This document shows positions 1 to 8,692 of a stretch of DNA of 64,000 nt, piece after piece (positions within the stretch are counted from its first letter, which is position 1; each line of letters opens with the position of its first letter). The stretch comes from Bradyrhizobium sp. CCBAU 53421. GTDB lineage: Bacteria; Pseudomonadota; Alphaproteobacteria; Rhizobiales; Xanthobacteraceae. The DNA lies in assembly GCF_015291625.1 (NCBI RefSeq), contig NZ_CP030047.1:4712001-4776000 (forward strand), read 5' to 3'. Under the pieces are notes generated by a model, which saw only the letters and a list, made by a program, of their open reading frames with translations, was not told the DNA's origin and made no database searches. Position numbers and translations under genes: made by a program.

Positions 1-1
1 C

Positions 2-502
2 TCGGTCGGCCTGGGCGTATCGCACACGGCTTACAGCGCAGCGAAGTTCGCGGTGAAGGGGTTCACCGAGGCGATGATCAACGATCTCCGGCTCAACGCA
101 CCGCATGTGAAATGCTCGGTGGTGATGCCCGGCCACATCGGCACCTCGATCGTATCGAACTCGCGCAAGGTGCAGAATGGCGCCGACCAGCTCAATCCCG
201 ACGAGCTCAAGCAGGTCCGGCAACGTCTGCAAGGGCAGGGCATCGACGTCGCCAAGATGTCGGATGCCGACATCCAGCAGCTCGCGCTCGACCGTGCCCG
301 TATCTTCCACGACGAGGCACCGACCACGGCGGCCGCCGCCGCCAAGATCATCCTCGATGGCGTGAAGGCCGACCGCTGGCGCATCCTGGTGGGCGACGAT
401 GCGCATCTGCTCGACGAGCGCGTGCGCAAGACGCCGGAGCAGGCCTATACGCCGGAGTTTTATCAGGACCTCGTCGCGGCGACCGGCTGGAAGGTCGGGT
501 GA
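2..502 (+). CDS. SDR family oxidoreductase, 3' part (5' end outside window)
   Basis: The reading frame is open from base 2 to the TGA at 500-502, giving 166 residues with no start inside the window, so the gene is truncated by the window edge. The first visible residues include the YSAAK catalytic motif (Tyr-x-x-x-Lys) of short-chain dehydrogenases, followed by the usual KGFTEAM helix and a substrate-binding region (VMPGHIGTSIV). The N-terminal Rossmann glycine motif must lie upstream. NAD(P)-dependent oxidation or reduction of an alcohol/ketone is expected; the substrate cannot be told. A strong hairpin follows the stop. Confidence 0.85.
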   Translation, partial: SVGLGVSHTAYSAAKFAVKGFTEAMINDLRLNAPHVKCSVVMPGHIGTSIVSNSRKVQNGADQLNPDELKQVRQRLQGQGIDVAKMSDADIQQLALDRARIFHDEAPTTAAAAAKIILDGVKADRWRILVGDDAHLLDERVRKTPEQAYTPEFYQDLVAATGWKVG

Positions 503-514
503 TTACAGAAGACC

Positions 515-551
515 CATCCCCGCGCAAAGGCAAAGCCTTTGCGCGGGGATG
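515..551. terminator. Strong inverted repeat between convergent genes
   Basis: A perfect 17-bp stem (515-531 with 535-551, rich in GC) closes on a three-base AAA loop. It lies 12 bases after the SDR stop and 31 bases before the stop of the GcrA-like gene on the other strand. No long T tract follows on either strand. The core resembles palindromes that recur in Bradyrhizobium intergenic DNA, so it may be a repeat element used as a bidirectional terminator. Confidence 0.65.
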
Positions 552-582
552 ACGGGATAAGCGCTTCCGTCTTGCGATCGAA

Positions 583-1050
583 CTACCCGCGCATTGCGCG
601 CTGGCGCGATCCCGCCTGATAGGCGAGGCGGTAATGCCCGGAGCAATAGGGCATGCCGCCGAGCGGCGTGTTGCCGCAGAAGCAGAAATCATCGGCGCCC
701 GGCGTGTTGATCGGCCAGCGGCAGCGCTGCTCGCTCAGCTCGAACAGCGAGCAGTTGTTGGCGCTGACGATCGGCGCATCGTCGGTGGGCTGCTCATAGA
801 CGGCGTGAAGCAACCGGAGCTGCTGCTTCGCGGTTGCCCGTTGCGCGGCGTGCGCCACGGATTTCTTGCGCCGGGCCCGGCGTTCGTCCGGTGTCGTGCG
901 TGTCAGGTTCAGCCGCGACAGCTTGCCGATCACCGCGTTGCGGCTGACGCCGATATTCACGGCGATGTCGCGGCAGGAGAGGCCGGCTTCAAAGTAGATC
1001 TTGAGTTGGTCGACGCGCTCCGGCGTCCAGGTCGGTTCGATGGTGATCAT
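583..1050 (-). CDS. GcrA-family cell cycle regulator
   Basis: The 155-residue protein begins with a helix-turn-helix segment (WTPERVDQLKIYFEAGLS, then SRNAVIGKLSRL, residues 7-48) that is the hallmark of GcrA proteins. The C-terminal third carries the second GcrA signature: Cys-x-Trp-Pro (CRWP), FCFCG, and PYCSGHYRLAY, which in Caulobacter GcrA contacts RNA polymerase sigma70. GcrA activates promoters carrying methylated GANTC sites. The basic linker (residues 57-80) is typical. Bradyrhizobia usually carry a separate canonical gcrA, so this may be a paralogue; I cannot tell which from the window. Start ATG at 1050. Confidence 0.8.
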   Translation of the reverse strand: MITIEPTWTPERVDQLKIYFEAGLSCRDIAVNIGVSRNAVIGKLSRLNLTRTTPDERRARRKKSVAHAAQRATAKQQLRLLHAVYEQPTDDAPIVSANNCSLFELSEQRCRWPINTPGADDFCFCGNTPLGGMPYCSGHYRLAYQAGSRQRAMRG

Positions 1051-1101
1051 CTGACGGTCCCACGTTCTGTGTTGAACCGCCGCGCCGACGCGCGCGTGTG
1101 T

Positions 1102-1302
1102 TCAGGGCGTGCGGCCGTTGTCGCGGATTGCAAGCAACCCGTCCTTGATGGCGAGCCGAATGCCTTCCTCGATCAATGTCCGTGCGACGCCCGGGACGCT
1201 CGTGCCGTGGGTGCCCTGTCTCACCAGCTTCTCGAGGTAACCAATGGTCGAGAGCGCCAGCGTGACCGGGACGCGGTCGGTTTCGGCCTTTTCCGTAGCC
1301 AT
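1102..1302 (-). CDS. Small ribbon-helix-helix-like protein
   Basis: This 66-residue protein has the layout of a ribbon-helix-helix DNA-binding protein: a short beta strand (VPVTLAL), helix A (STIGYLEKLVRQG), and helix B (SVPGVARTLIEEGIRLAI). It resembles antitoxin-like RHH proteins of Rhizobiales with RTLIEEGIR in the second helix, but no toxin gene is adjacent. Two direct repeats of TCTATTTAG lie 40-60 bases upstream of the ATG and could be its own operator. Function is inferred from fold pattern only. Confidence 0.6.
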   Translation of the reverse strand: MATEKAETDRVPVTLALSTIGYLEKLVRQGTHGTSVPGVARTLIEEGIRLAIKDGLLAIRDNGRTP

Positions 1303-1341
1303 GAGGAAACGCTTAACCCTGAACGCCTGTACTGAAAAGTA

Positions 1342-1361
1342 TCTATTTAGAGTCTATTTAG
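1342..1361 (-). promoter_or_regulatory. Tandem TCTATTTAG direct repeats upstream of RHH gene
   Basis: TCTATTTAG occurs at 1342-1350 and again at 1353-1361, offset by 11 bp (one helical turn), in an AT-rich patch just upstream of the small RHH gene that starts at 1302. RHH dimers typically bind such short phased repeats cooperatively, so this is a candidate autoregulatory operator or part of the promoter. Confidence 0.4.
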
Positions 1362-1416
1362 GAATGTGGCTGTTCGTCAAGCCATGAGCTGCGAAACCGG
1401 ACGCACACGCCCGCTT

Positions 1417-1439
1417 GCGCCGGAAGCTGGTTCCGGCGC
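1417..1439 (-). terminator. Hairpin downstream of acyl-CoA synthetase
   Basis: A 9-bp perfect stem (1417-1425 with 1431-1439) and a 5-base loop lie 36 bases beyond the stop of the minus-strand acyl-CoA synthetase. There is no clear T run, so it may act as a weak terminator or an mRNA 3' stabiliser. Confidence 0.4.
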
Positions 1440-1475
1440 GGCGCTGCCGTCAGATTGGCTAGACAAATGAGCGTG

Positions 1476-3302
1476 TTAGGATCGTAACTCGACCTTGACT
1501 GGGAACGTCTTCAGAAGCCGCGCAGCGGTTTCGGCCTTGCCGGCCGGCGCGCTCACACTCAGGTACAGCCCGCGGGACGGGTCGGTCATCGCCTCGACAC
1601 TGACCTCGCCGGACAGGCCTTCTCTTGCCAGCAGCTCGCGCGCGGCCTCGCCAGCGGCGATCTCACGCAGCTTCGGCTTGAAGATCTTGCCGACCGGCGT
1701 GACCGGCATCTCCGGAATCACCGACACAACGCGCGGCCGCGCCGGTGGCTCGAGGATGTTCTCCTGGACAAAGGCGGCGAGCGCGTTCGGATCGATATTG
1801 GCGCCGGGCTGCGCCGAGACGAACAGCATCGGCACTTCGCCGGCATAGCTGTCGGGACGCCCGACGGCCGCGGCCAGCGCCACGCCCGGAAACGCCAAGG
1901 CGGCATCCTCGATCGCGCGCGGGTCGATGTTGTGGCCGCCGCGGATGATGACGTCCTTGGCGCGGCCCAGGATGTAGACGAAGCCGTCGGCGTCGATCCG
2001 GCAGATGTCGCCGGTGCGCAGCCAGCCGTCGCGGAACGCCTCTTCGGTCTGCTTCTTGTCGACGTAACCGGCGAACACCTGCGGGCCCCTGGTCAGGAGC
2101 TCACCGACCGGCGAAGGCCACGGCCCGGTGTGGAGCTTGCCGCCGTCAAGGATCGCGAGCTCGACCAGCGGATTGCGGGTGCCGACGCTCTCGGCGCGCG
2201 GCTTGACGCCGTGCACGTCGTGGGTGATGGCGCCGGCGAGCTCGGTCATGCCGTACAGCTGCTGGATGCAGAGGCCGCCCCAGGTCGCAAGATAACGCCG
2301 TTCGATCTCCGGCGGGCAGATCGAGGCGCCGGTAGCGGTGACGCGCAGGGTCGAGATGTCGCTGTCCGCGACCGGGATGTCGGCCAGTGCCCCGAGCGTG
2401 GTCGGCACGTTGCCGGAGATGTTGACCCGGTATTTCTCGACGATCTTCCAGAAATGCGTGATCAGCGACGGATCGCGTGCGCCTGCCGGGCCGGGGATGA
2501 AAATCGTCGTGCCGGCGGCCAGGCAATTGGCCGTGGTGCAGAACAGGCCGCCGACATGGAATAGCGGCAGCGTGATCATCGCACGCTCGCCGCGATGGAA
2601 ATCGAGCGCCATGCGCGAGGACACGGTGGAGGCGACCATCGCGCGGTTGGTCAGCCGCGCCACCTTGGGATGACCTGTGGTGCCGCCGGTCGGCAGCATC
2701 ACGGCGACGCGGTCGGCCTCGCCCATGTCCGTCGACTTGCCGTAATCGTCGCGCCAGGCCGGATCTGGCCGCAGCACCTCGCCATCGAACGCAATGCTGC
2801 CGTCGAGCGGCACGATCACGATCTGCCGCAGCGACGGCACCTCGCGCTGCAACCCTTCGACCCGCTCATAGAGCCCGCCCGGCATGCCCGGCGGCGGCGT
2901 CAGCAACAGCTTTGCCTTGATGGCGTTGAGCTGGGCGACAATCGCCTCGCGCGTGAACAGCAGATTGAGCGGCTCGGCGACGCCGCAGGCGGCGGCGCCG
3001 AAGATCGCGACCACGGTTGCGGGGCACGCCGGCAGCAGGACAGCGACCGCATCGTCCTTGCCGATGCCGTGGTTACGGAAATAGTTTTCGGCGGCCTTGA
3101 TGCAGCCCATCAGATGATCGTTCGAGATCACGACCGGGTTGGGATCGAGCGGCGAGCGCAGATAGATCGCGGCTTCGGCGTCGGGCGCGCCCTGCGGGCC
3201 GCGGGCAATGAGATCGAGGATGCGCGGGCAGGCGGCGAGCGTTTCCTGCATCTCCTTGTCGCGCGCAGCCTCGTCGGCCGGCGAAAGCCTGTCCTTCAGC
3301 AT
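1476..3302 (-). CDS. Acyl-CoA synthetase (AMP-forming, ANL superfamily)
   Basis: The 608-residue product has the complete adenylate-forming fold: the phosphate-binding loop LPTGGTTGHPK (about residue 203), the YGMTE motif of the acyl-AMP site, the GWLRTGD hinge region, and a C-terminal PVGKIFKPKLR with the catalytic lysine. It should activate a carboxylic acid to its CoA thioester; the acyl chain is not predictable. The frame is open upstream to 3365, but the ATG at 3302 is chosen because it is preceded by a purine-rich stretch and starts the conserved region (MLKDRLSPADEAA). It follows the acetamidase gene on the same strand after 86 bases, so the two may be co-transcribed. Confidence 0.85.
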   Translation of the reverse strand: MLKDRLSPADEAARDKEMQETLAACPRILDLIARGPQGAPDAEAAIYLRSPLDPNPVVISNDHLMGCIKAAENYFRNHGIGKDDAVAVLLPACPATVVAIFGAAACGVAEPLNLLFTREAIVAQLNAIKAKLLLTPPPGMPGGLYERVEGLQREVPSLRQIVIVPLDGSIAFDGEVLRPDPAWRDDYGKSTDMGEADRVAVMLPTGGTTGHPKVARLTNRAMVASTVSSRMALDFHRGERAMITLPLFHVGGLFCTTANCLAAGTTIFIPGPAGARDPSLITHFWKIVEKYRVNISGNVPTTLGALADIPVADSDISTLRVTATGASICPPEIERRYLATWGGLCIQQLYGMTELAGAITHDVHGVKPRAESVGTRNPLVELAILDGGKLHTGPWPSPVGELLTRGPQVFAGYVDKKQTEEAFRDGWLRTGDICRIDADGFVYILGRAKDVIIRGGHNIDPRAIEDAALAFPGVALAAAVGRPDSYAGEVPMLFVSAQPGANIDPNALAAFVQENILEPPARPRVVSVIPEMPVTPVGKIFKPKLREIAAGEAARELLAREGLSGEVSVEAMTDPSRGLYLSVSAPAGKAETAARLLKTFPVKVELRS

Positions 3303-3388
3303 GTCCGTCCCCGTCCATTTTGTTCGTTGGGAGGGGGATTGTATCGAGCCGCGCTTGCGGAACACAAGTGCGGCCTATCGACCGGCCG

Positions 3389-4330
3389 TCAGCCGTGAAC
3401 CACCGATTTGGCGATCATGCAGTGAATGCCCTTGGAGCCGTTGACCGTCTGCGTCACGCGCAGGTCGGCGGCCAGGCTGCACAGCGTATAGGCGTCCTCG
3501 CGCGACAGATTGCGCTTCTCGCCAAGCAGCACGATCATGTCGCGCAGCGCCCGCACCACGCATTGGTCGAGATCGGGATCCATCGCCATGGTCATGTAAT
3601 GGTCCGCGGTCTCGGCGCGCGGATAGGCGAGTTTGAGATCCTTGCGCAGGGTCAGGCGGAAGCGGCCGGTGAGCGCGGTCTCGATCGCTGTGACGCAAAC
3701 TTCGCCGTCGCCCTGCACGCCATGGCCGTCGCCGCAGGAGAACAGCGCGCCCGGCACGAACACCGGCAGATACAATTTGGCTCCGGCGCCGAGCTCCTTG
3801 TTGTCGAGATTGCCGCCCATCGCGCGCGGGATCAGCGAGGAGATGCGGCCCCAGGCCGGCGGCGGCGAGACGCCCATCACGCCGAAGAACGGCTTCAGCG
3901 GCAGGTCGAGCCCCCATGGCATGCGGCCGACCATGCGCGTGCGATCGAGCGGGATGTTGAGGACGCGGGTCTCGTGGAAATCGTCGGGCAGGGTGCCCGA
4001 CAGCGGCTTGATCAGATTCCAGCCCCAGTCCTGGCGCAGCTGGACGTCGAGGATGTCGACCTCGAGCACGTCACCGGGTTCGGCGCCGTCAACCGCCACC
4101 GGGCCGGTCAGGATGTGCCCGGGCAGCAACGGCGCGCACCTGGAGTGGATCTGGTCGAGTTCTGGCGGGACATGGAATTTGCCGCGGTCGGGCACCGTTT
4201 CGGGGCCGCCATTCACTGTCTCGATCGTGACCTCGTCGCCGCTTGCGATCGTGAGGACCGGCTTCAGCTTTGCTTCGAAGAAGCCCCAATGGCAGGTTTC
4301 GGGACTGGACCTCAGATGATGATGGGTCAT
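3389..4330 (-). CDS. Acetamidase/formamidase family protein
   Basis: The 313-residue protein matches the FmdA/AmdA family: it opens with histidine-rich HHHLRSSPETCHWGFF, continues with the LTIASGDEVTIETVNGG segment, LLPGHILTGPVAVDGAEPGD, and the GDGHGVQGDGEVC motif that lines the active site. Family members hydrolyse short amides (formamide, acetamide) to ammonia and the acid; many paralogues are uncharacterised. The longer open frame reaching 5143 runs antisense to the YdcF-like gene and is not credible; ATG at 4330 has an AGAAG ribosome site. It is divergent from the next gene across 66 bases. Confidence 0.8.
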   Translation of the reverse strand: MTHHHLRSSPETCHWGFFEAKLKPVLTIASGDEVTIETVNGGPETVPDRGKFHVPPELDQIHSRCAPLLPGHILTGPVAVDGAEPGDVLEVDILDVQLRQDWGWNLIKPLSGTLPDDFHETRVLNIPLDRTRMVGRMPWGLDLPLKPFFGVMGVSPPPAWGRISSLIPRAMGGNLDNKELGAGAKLYLPVFVPGALFSCGDGHGVQGDGEVCVTAIETALTGRFRLTLRKDLKLAYPRAETADHYMTMAMDPDLDQCVVRALRDMIVLLGEKRNLSREDAYTLCSLAADLRVTQTVNGSKGIHCMIAKSVVHG

Positions 4331-4396
4331 GTGACTTCTTTTTATTGCATTGCCGGCAGCGTATGACGCTGTAGCAGAACTTCGCAGAGGCTTCCC

Positions 4397-5191
4397 TTGT
4401 TTTTTGTACTCTCCAAGACGCTCGGCATCATGCTGCTGCCGGTCAATTTCCTGATCGGTATCGGCGTGATCGGCGCCGTCCTGCTGCTGACGCGGTTTGC
4501 GCGCCTCGGCCGCAGGTTGATGGTGGCTTCGCTGCTGCTGCTCGCGATCTGCGGCTTCTCGCCGCTCGGCAATGTCCTGCTCGCCACGCTGGAGCAGCGT
4601 TTTCCGCCGTGGGATGCCTCGCGCGGCGCGCCCGACGGCATCATCGTGCTCGGCGGCTCGATCGATGCCGACCTGTCGGTTGCGCACGGCACGCCGGTGG
4701 TGCGCAGCGCGGCCGATCGCGTCATCGCGGCGGCGGCGCTGGCGCGCAGATATCCGAACGCGCGCCTCGTGTTCACCGGCGGCAGCGCGAACCTGATCTC
4801 GAACGACGCGCGCGAAGCCGACTACGCCGCCGAGATGCTCGAGAGCCTCGGCATTGCCAGATCGCGATTGATCATCGAGCGCCGCTCGCGCAACACGGTG
4901 GAGAACGCCGAGTTCTCCAAGGTGCTGGTCGATCCCAAGCCGGGCGAGCGCTGGCTGCTCGTGACCTCGGCCTATCACATGCCGCGCTCGGTCGGGCTGT
5001 TCCGCAAGGCGGGATTCGATGTCGAGGCCTATCCGGTCGATTGGCGCGTCGGCGATGTCTTCAGTCCTGCGACACTTGCGATCGAGGGCCTGTCGCGCAC
5101 CGATCTCGGTGCACGGGAGTGGATCGGGCTTCTGGCCTATCATCTGGCCGGCAGAACCGATGATTTGCTGCCGGGACCGGCCGCGCGCTGA
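4397..5191 (+). CDS. YdcF/SanA-like DUF218 membrane protein
   Basis: This 264-residue protein starts at a TTG with AGAGG upstream. Two hydrophobic segments (about residues 8-30 and 38-60) are followed by the DUF218 domain, with the recognisable DGIIVLGGSID, FTGGSA, SRNTVENAEFSK and LVTSAYHMPRSVGLFRKAG motifs. Family relatives in E. coli (YdcF, SanA, ElyC) affect the cell envelope, in ElyC's case peptidoglycan precursor homeostasis. The role here is unknown beyond likely inner-membrane location with the domain outside. Confidence 0.8.
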   Translation: MFFVLSKTLGIMLLPVNFLIGIGVIGAVLLLTRFARLGRRLMVASLLLLAICGFSPLGNVLLATLEQRFPPWDASRGAPDGIIVLGGSIDADLSVAHGTPVVRSAADRVIAAAALARRYPNARLVFTGGSANLISNDAREADYAAEMLESLGIARSRLIIERRSRNTVENAEFSKVLVDPKPGERWLLVTSAYHMPRSVGLFRKAGFDVEAYPVDWRVGDVFSPATLAIEGLSRTDLGAREWIGLLAYHLAGRTDDLLPGPAAR

Positions 5192-5277
5192 GCCGCAGAC
5201 ACTTGTCGCCTCCGACGGCCAATTCTAACATCAACGCAACAGGCGGCGCCAAGCCGCCGATCACGGGAGTATTCGCC

Positions 5278-6060
5278 ATGCAACAGCAGACACCGCCGGA
5301 ACAGTTCGACCTCGCCGCAATCGTGGCCGACCTGAACAGCCTGCTGCGGCTGAAGACCACGGTGATCGGCATCAAGATGTTCGCGCGCGTCGAGGAGATG
5401 GAGGCGATCCCGAAGATCCGCCGTCCGTCGGCGGTTCACACCACGGACCAGATCGTCAGCATGGCCTCGCGGCTCGGCTGGACCGTCGGCATCACCGGCG
5501 ACGATCTGGTCGGCGCGCAGTGCCGCGCGGTGATCGGGCTCGCGCCGCAGGACGAGAAGTGGCTTGCCGGCGAGAATTATGTCGGTGTCTGGCACGGCAC
5601 GGCCGAAGACGCACGCAAGCGCCAGGAGGCGCTCGACGTGGTGCCTTATGGCCAGTATCAGGCGATGGCGGTGAGCCCGCTGACCAGCGGACGCCTCAAT
5701 CCGCCCGACATCTGCCTCGTCTATGCGACGCCTGGACAGATGATCATCCTGATCAACGGGCTGCAATACACCGGCTACAAGAAGTTCGAGTGGGGCGTGG
5801 TCGGCGAAACCGCCTGCGCGGACTCGTGGGGGCGGGCGCTGAAGACCGGCGAGCCGAGCCTGTCGCTGCCGTGCTTCGCCGAGCGCCGCTACGGCGGCGT
5901 GCCCGACGAGGAGATGCTGATGGCGCTGCCGCCGGCCTATCTGGTGAAGGCGATCGCGGGGATGAAGCAACTCGCCAAGAACGGCCTGCGCTACCCGATC
6001 GCACCTTATGGCATCCAGGCCGACGTCCGCGCCGGCATGGGGGTGTCCTACAAGAAATAG
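5278..6060 (+). CDS. DUF169 family protein
   Basis: The 260-residue protein belongs to the DUF169 (COG2043) family, shown by the YGQYQAMAVSPLTSGRLNP and PGQMIILINGLQYTGYKK segments and the conserved CADSWG and SLPCFAERRYGG parts. The family is found in bacteria and archaea and has no established function; conserved cysteines (for instance CADS and LPCFAERR) hint at a metal or redox site. The ATG at 5278 has GGGAG upstream; an earlier TTG at 5203 keeps the frame but adds a low-complexity leader and is not preferred. Confidence 0.75.
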   Translation: MQQQTPPEQFDLAAIVADLNSLLRLKTTVIGIKMFARVEEMEAIPKIRRPSAVHTTDQIVSMASRLGWTVGITGDDLVGAQCRAVIGLAPQDEKWLAGENYVGVWHGTAEDARKRQEALDVVPYGQYQAMAVSPLTSGRLNPPDICLVYATPGQMIILINGLQYTGYKKFEWGVVGETACADSWGRALKTGEPSLSLPCFAERRYGGVPDEEMLMALPPAYLVKAIAGMKQLAKNGLRYPIAPYGIQADVRAGMGVSYKK

Positions 6061-6139
6061 CGGCAGGAAATACCGCATTGCGTCGCCGCGCCCGCGATGA
6101 CAAAAGGGCGCCCAATTCGCTGCTCAGGGAGCCTGATCC

Positions 6140-7315
6140 ATGTCCTCCTCGAAACTCGACATCGTCGTCTACGGCGCGACCGGCTTCACCGGCCAACTCG
6201 TCGCCGAATATCTCGCCGCGCATTATCGCGACGGCAGCCTGACATGGGCGATGGCCGGGCGCAGCAAGGACAAGCTCGCCGCGGTTCGCGATGCGATCGG
6301 CGCGCCCGCCGACACGCCGCTGATCGTGGCCGATGCCGGCGATGCCGCATCGCTGAAGGCGATGCTGGCGCAGACCAAGTCGGTGATTTCGACGGTCGGT
6401 CCGTATCAGCTCTACGGCGATGAGCTGATCGCCGCCTGCGTCGAAAGCGGCACCGACTATTTCGATCTGTGCGGCGAGCCGGTCTGGATGCGGCAGATGA
6501 TCGACAAGCACGAGGCCGCCGCAAAGGCCAGCGGCGCGCGGATCGTGTTCTCCTGCGGCTTCGATTCGGTGCCGTTCGAGCTCGGCGCATTCTTTGTGCA
6601 GGAGGAAGCCAAGCGGGTGTTCGGCGCGCCGGCGCAGCGCGTCAAGGGCCGCGTGCGCGACATGCGCGGCACGCTGTCGGGTGGCACGGCTGCGAGCGCC
6701 AAGGCAACATTCGACGCGGTCGCCAAGGACCTCAGCCTGGTTGCGATCCTCAACAACCCGTTTGCATTGACGCCGGGCTTCGAGGGCCCGAAGCAGCCGC
6801 GCGGCAGCAAGCCGGCCTATGAAGAGGATCTGCACTCCTGGGCCGCACCGTTCATGATGGCGCTGATCAACACGCGCAACGTCCACCGCTCCAACATGCT
6901 GATGGGCTTTCCCTATGGACGAGACTTCGTCTACGACGAGATGGTCCTGACCGGTCCCGGCGAGAAGGGCGAGGCCAACGCCAAGAAGGTGATGGCGCTG
7001 AATGCCGAGAAGACTGGTCCGAGCGCGCCGAAGCCGGGCGAGGGGCCGTCAAAGGAAGAGCGCGAGAACGGCCGCTACGATCTGCTTTATCTCGCGGTCG
7101 CGCCCGACGGCCGCATGGTCCGCGCTGGCATCAAGGGCGACCGCGATCCCGGCTACGGCTCGACCTCGAAGATGATCTCGGAATGCGCGATCTGCCTGCT
7201 GCGCGACACGCCCGACGTCGCCGCCGGCTTCTGGACGCCGGGGGCTGCGATGCAAGGCAAACTGATCAAGCGCCTCGTCGATCACGCCGGGCTGACGTTT
7301 GAGGTCGAGAAGTAA
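6140..7315 (+). CDS. Saccharopine dehydrogenase / trans-acting enoyl reductase family protein
   Basis: The 391-residue protein opens with a Rossmann NAD(P) motif (LDIVVYGATGFTGQLVAEYL, Gly-x-x-Gly-x-x-Gly) and continues with the AGRSKDKL and STVGPYQLYGDELIAACVE segments typical of the saccharopine dehydrogenase-like family that includes the mycobacterial trans-acting enoyl reductase Rv2953. Such proteins reduce double bonds in lipid or polyketide chains. No polyketide synthase lies nearby, so the substrate here is open. It may share a transcript with the DUF169 gene 80 bases upstream. Confidence 0.75.
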   Translation: MSSSKLDIVVYGATGFTGQLVAEYLAAHYRDGSLTWAMAGRSKDKLAAVRDAIGAPADTPLIVADAGDAASLKAMLAQTKSVISTVGPYQLYGDELIAACVESGTDYFDLCGEPVWMRQMIDKHEAAAKASGARIVFSCGFDSVPFELGAFFVQEEAKRVFGAPAQRVKGRVRDMRGTLSGGTAASAKATFDAVAKDLSLVAILNNPFALTPGFEGPKQPRGSKPAYEEDLHSWAAPFMMALINTRNVHRSNMLMGFPYGRDFVYDEMVLTGPGEKGEANAKKVMALNAEKTGPSAPKPGEGPSKEERENGRYDLLYLAVAPDGRMVRAGIKGDRDPGYGSTSKMISECAICLLRDTPDVAAGFWTPGAAMQGKLIKRLVDHAGLTFEVEK

Positions 7316-7338
7316 CCTTACGCCGTCCCTATCGGTGT

Positions 7339-7363
7339 GATCGCCCGGCTCGACCGGGCGATC
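7339..7363 (+). terminator. Hairpin after enoyl-reductase-like gene
   Basis: A 10-bp perfect GC stem (7339-7348 with 7354-7363) with a 5-base loop lies 23 bases after the stop at 7315 and is followed by TAATATT. It is the likely terminator of the plus-strand unit. Confidence 0.6.
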
Positions 7364-7413
7364 TAATATTCCGCGGCCTCTCGGTTGAAGCACGAACATC
7401 TCTGGAATACTGG

Positions 7414-7435
7414 ATGCCCCGCTTTCGCGGGGCAT
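7414..7435. repeat. Short palindrome near convergent gene ends
   Basis: ATGCCCCGC and its reverse complement (7414-7422, 7427-7435) with a TTTC loop form a 9-bp hairpin just beyond the stop of the minus-strand monooxygenase (7447). The sequence resembles dispersed repeat palindromes seen in Bradyrhizobium intergenic DNA; it could also end the monooxygenase transcript. Confidence 0.45.
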
Positions 7436-7446
7436 GACGGTAACGG

Positions 7447-8646
7447 CTACGCCGCCGCCCGCGGATTATACGCGTACATGAAGTCCATGCCCTTGGATGA
7501 CACCGGCAGCAGCAGCTTCAGCATGTGATCGCGCAGCCAGGCGCCGGTCGGGCTGAACTCGCGCTTGCTGTTGCCGTTGCGGCGGGCGATCGCCACGATC
7601 TTCTCGGCGCGTGGGCGCCGCTCGTGCTCGAAGGCCTGGAACGTCATGCCAAGCTCCTGGCCGTCGCGCATCAGCATGCCGAGCCGCAGCGCGTCCTCCA
7701 GCGCGAGCGACGCGCCCTGACCGGCATGCGGACTGGTGGCATGCGCGGCGTCGCCGATCAGGAGCGTGCGTTTGCGCGACCAGGTCGGCAGCGTCGCGAC
7801 GTCGAGCGTGTCGGTCACCACGATGTTCTCGGCGGCCTCGATGATCTCGGGGATCGGCGCGTGCCAGCCGGCGTGGAATTCGCGCAGATGCTGCCTGATC
7901 GCGTCCTGGCTCTGCAGCCGGAAGGCCGCGGCGGTCATGCCGTGCGATGGCTGCGTGCTCCACCACATCGCACCGGTGTCCGGATCAGGGCTGCACAGGC
8001 CGTAGCCGAAGAAGCCGCTCTGTCCAAACGTCGTCTCCACCTTCTGACCGATCGGCAGACGCTCGAACATGGCCCGCGGCACGAAGCCGCCGAAGCCGAT
8101 CAGCCCGGTGTCGAACGGCGTCGGGCCATCCGGGATCACGTGCCGCCGCACCGCAGAATGCACGCCGTCGGCGCCGATCACGAAATCGCCCTCGGCGGTG
8201 GTGCCGTCGTTGAAATAGGCGATCACGGGCTGGTCGCCGCGATCCTCGATCTTCACCAGCTTCTTCTCGAAGAACACCGAGACGTTGGAGCCCCAGGCCT
8301 TGTCGATCAGCGTCTCGTTCAACGTCGCGCGGCACATGTTCACGGCAGGCTGGCCGAAGCGCTGCTGCATGTTCTGGTTGAGCGAACCGAGCTTCTTGCC
8401 GCCCTGCGAATAGAAATCGAACGACTCCGCGATCGAGCCGCTGCGGATCAGTTCGTCGGCGAGGCCAAGCTCCGCGAGCACATGCATGCCGTTCGGTGCG
8501 ATCTGCAAGCCCCCGCCGATCCCGGTGGAGTAGGGCCAGGCTTCATAGAGCTCGGCCTCGATGCCGGCGCGGGTCAGGAACATCGCGGTCACGGGGCCTG
8601 CGATGCCGGCGCCGATGATCAGAGCTTTACGGGGACGTTTGGTCAT
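7447..8646 (-). CDS. FAD-dependent aromatic-type monooxygenase
   Basis: The protein (about 399 residues) is a group A flavoprotein hydroxylase: an N-terminal FAD Rossmann motif (IIGAGIAGPVTA), the central GADGVHSAVRR loop, and the C-terminal LIGDAAHATSPHAGQGASLA motif that binds the FAD ribityl chain. Salicylate/6-hydroxynicotinate-type hydroxylases share this architecture. ATG at 8646 is preferred because GGAG lies 8 bases before it; an in-frame ATG at 8658 would add four residues. The gene is divergent from a MarR regulator, with a palindrome between them, so it is probably that regulator's target. Confidence 0.85.
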   Translation of the reverse strand: MTKRPRKALIIGAGIAGPVTAMFLTRAGIEAELYEAWPYSTGIGGGLQIAPNGMHVLAELGLADELIRSGSIAESFDFYSQGGKKLGSLNQNMQQRFGQPAVNMCRATLNETLIDKAWGSNVSVFFEKKLVKIEDRGDQPVIAYFNDGTTAEGDFVIGADGVHSAVRRHVIPDGPTPFDTGLIGFGGFVPRAMFERLPIGQKVETTFGQSGFFGYGLCSPDPDTGAMWWSTQPSHGMTAAAFRLQSQDAIRQHLREFHAGWHAPIPEIIEAAENIVVTDTLDVATLPTWSRKRTLLIGDAAHATSPHAGQGASLALEDALRLGMLMRDGQELGMTFQAFEHERRPRAEKIVAIARRNGNSKREFSPTGAWLRDHMLKLLLPVSSKGMDFMYAYNPRAAA

Positions 8647-8692
8647 GCCTTGCTCCATACATCCGTGTGGGGTACGAAAGGTCAGTTGCTAA

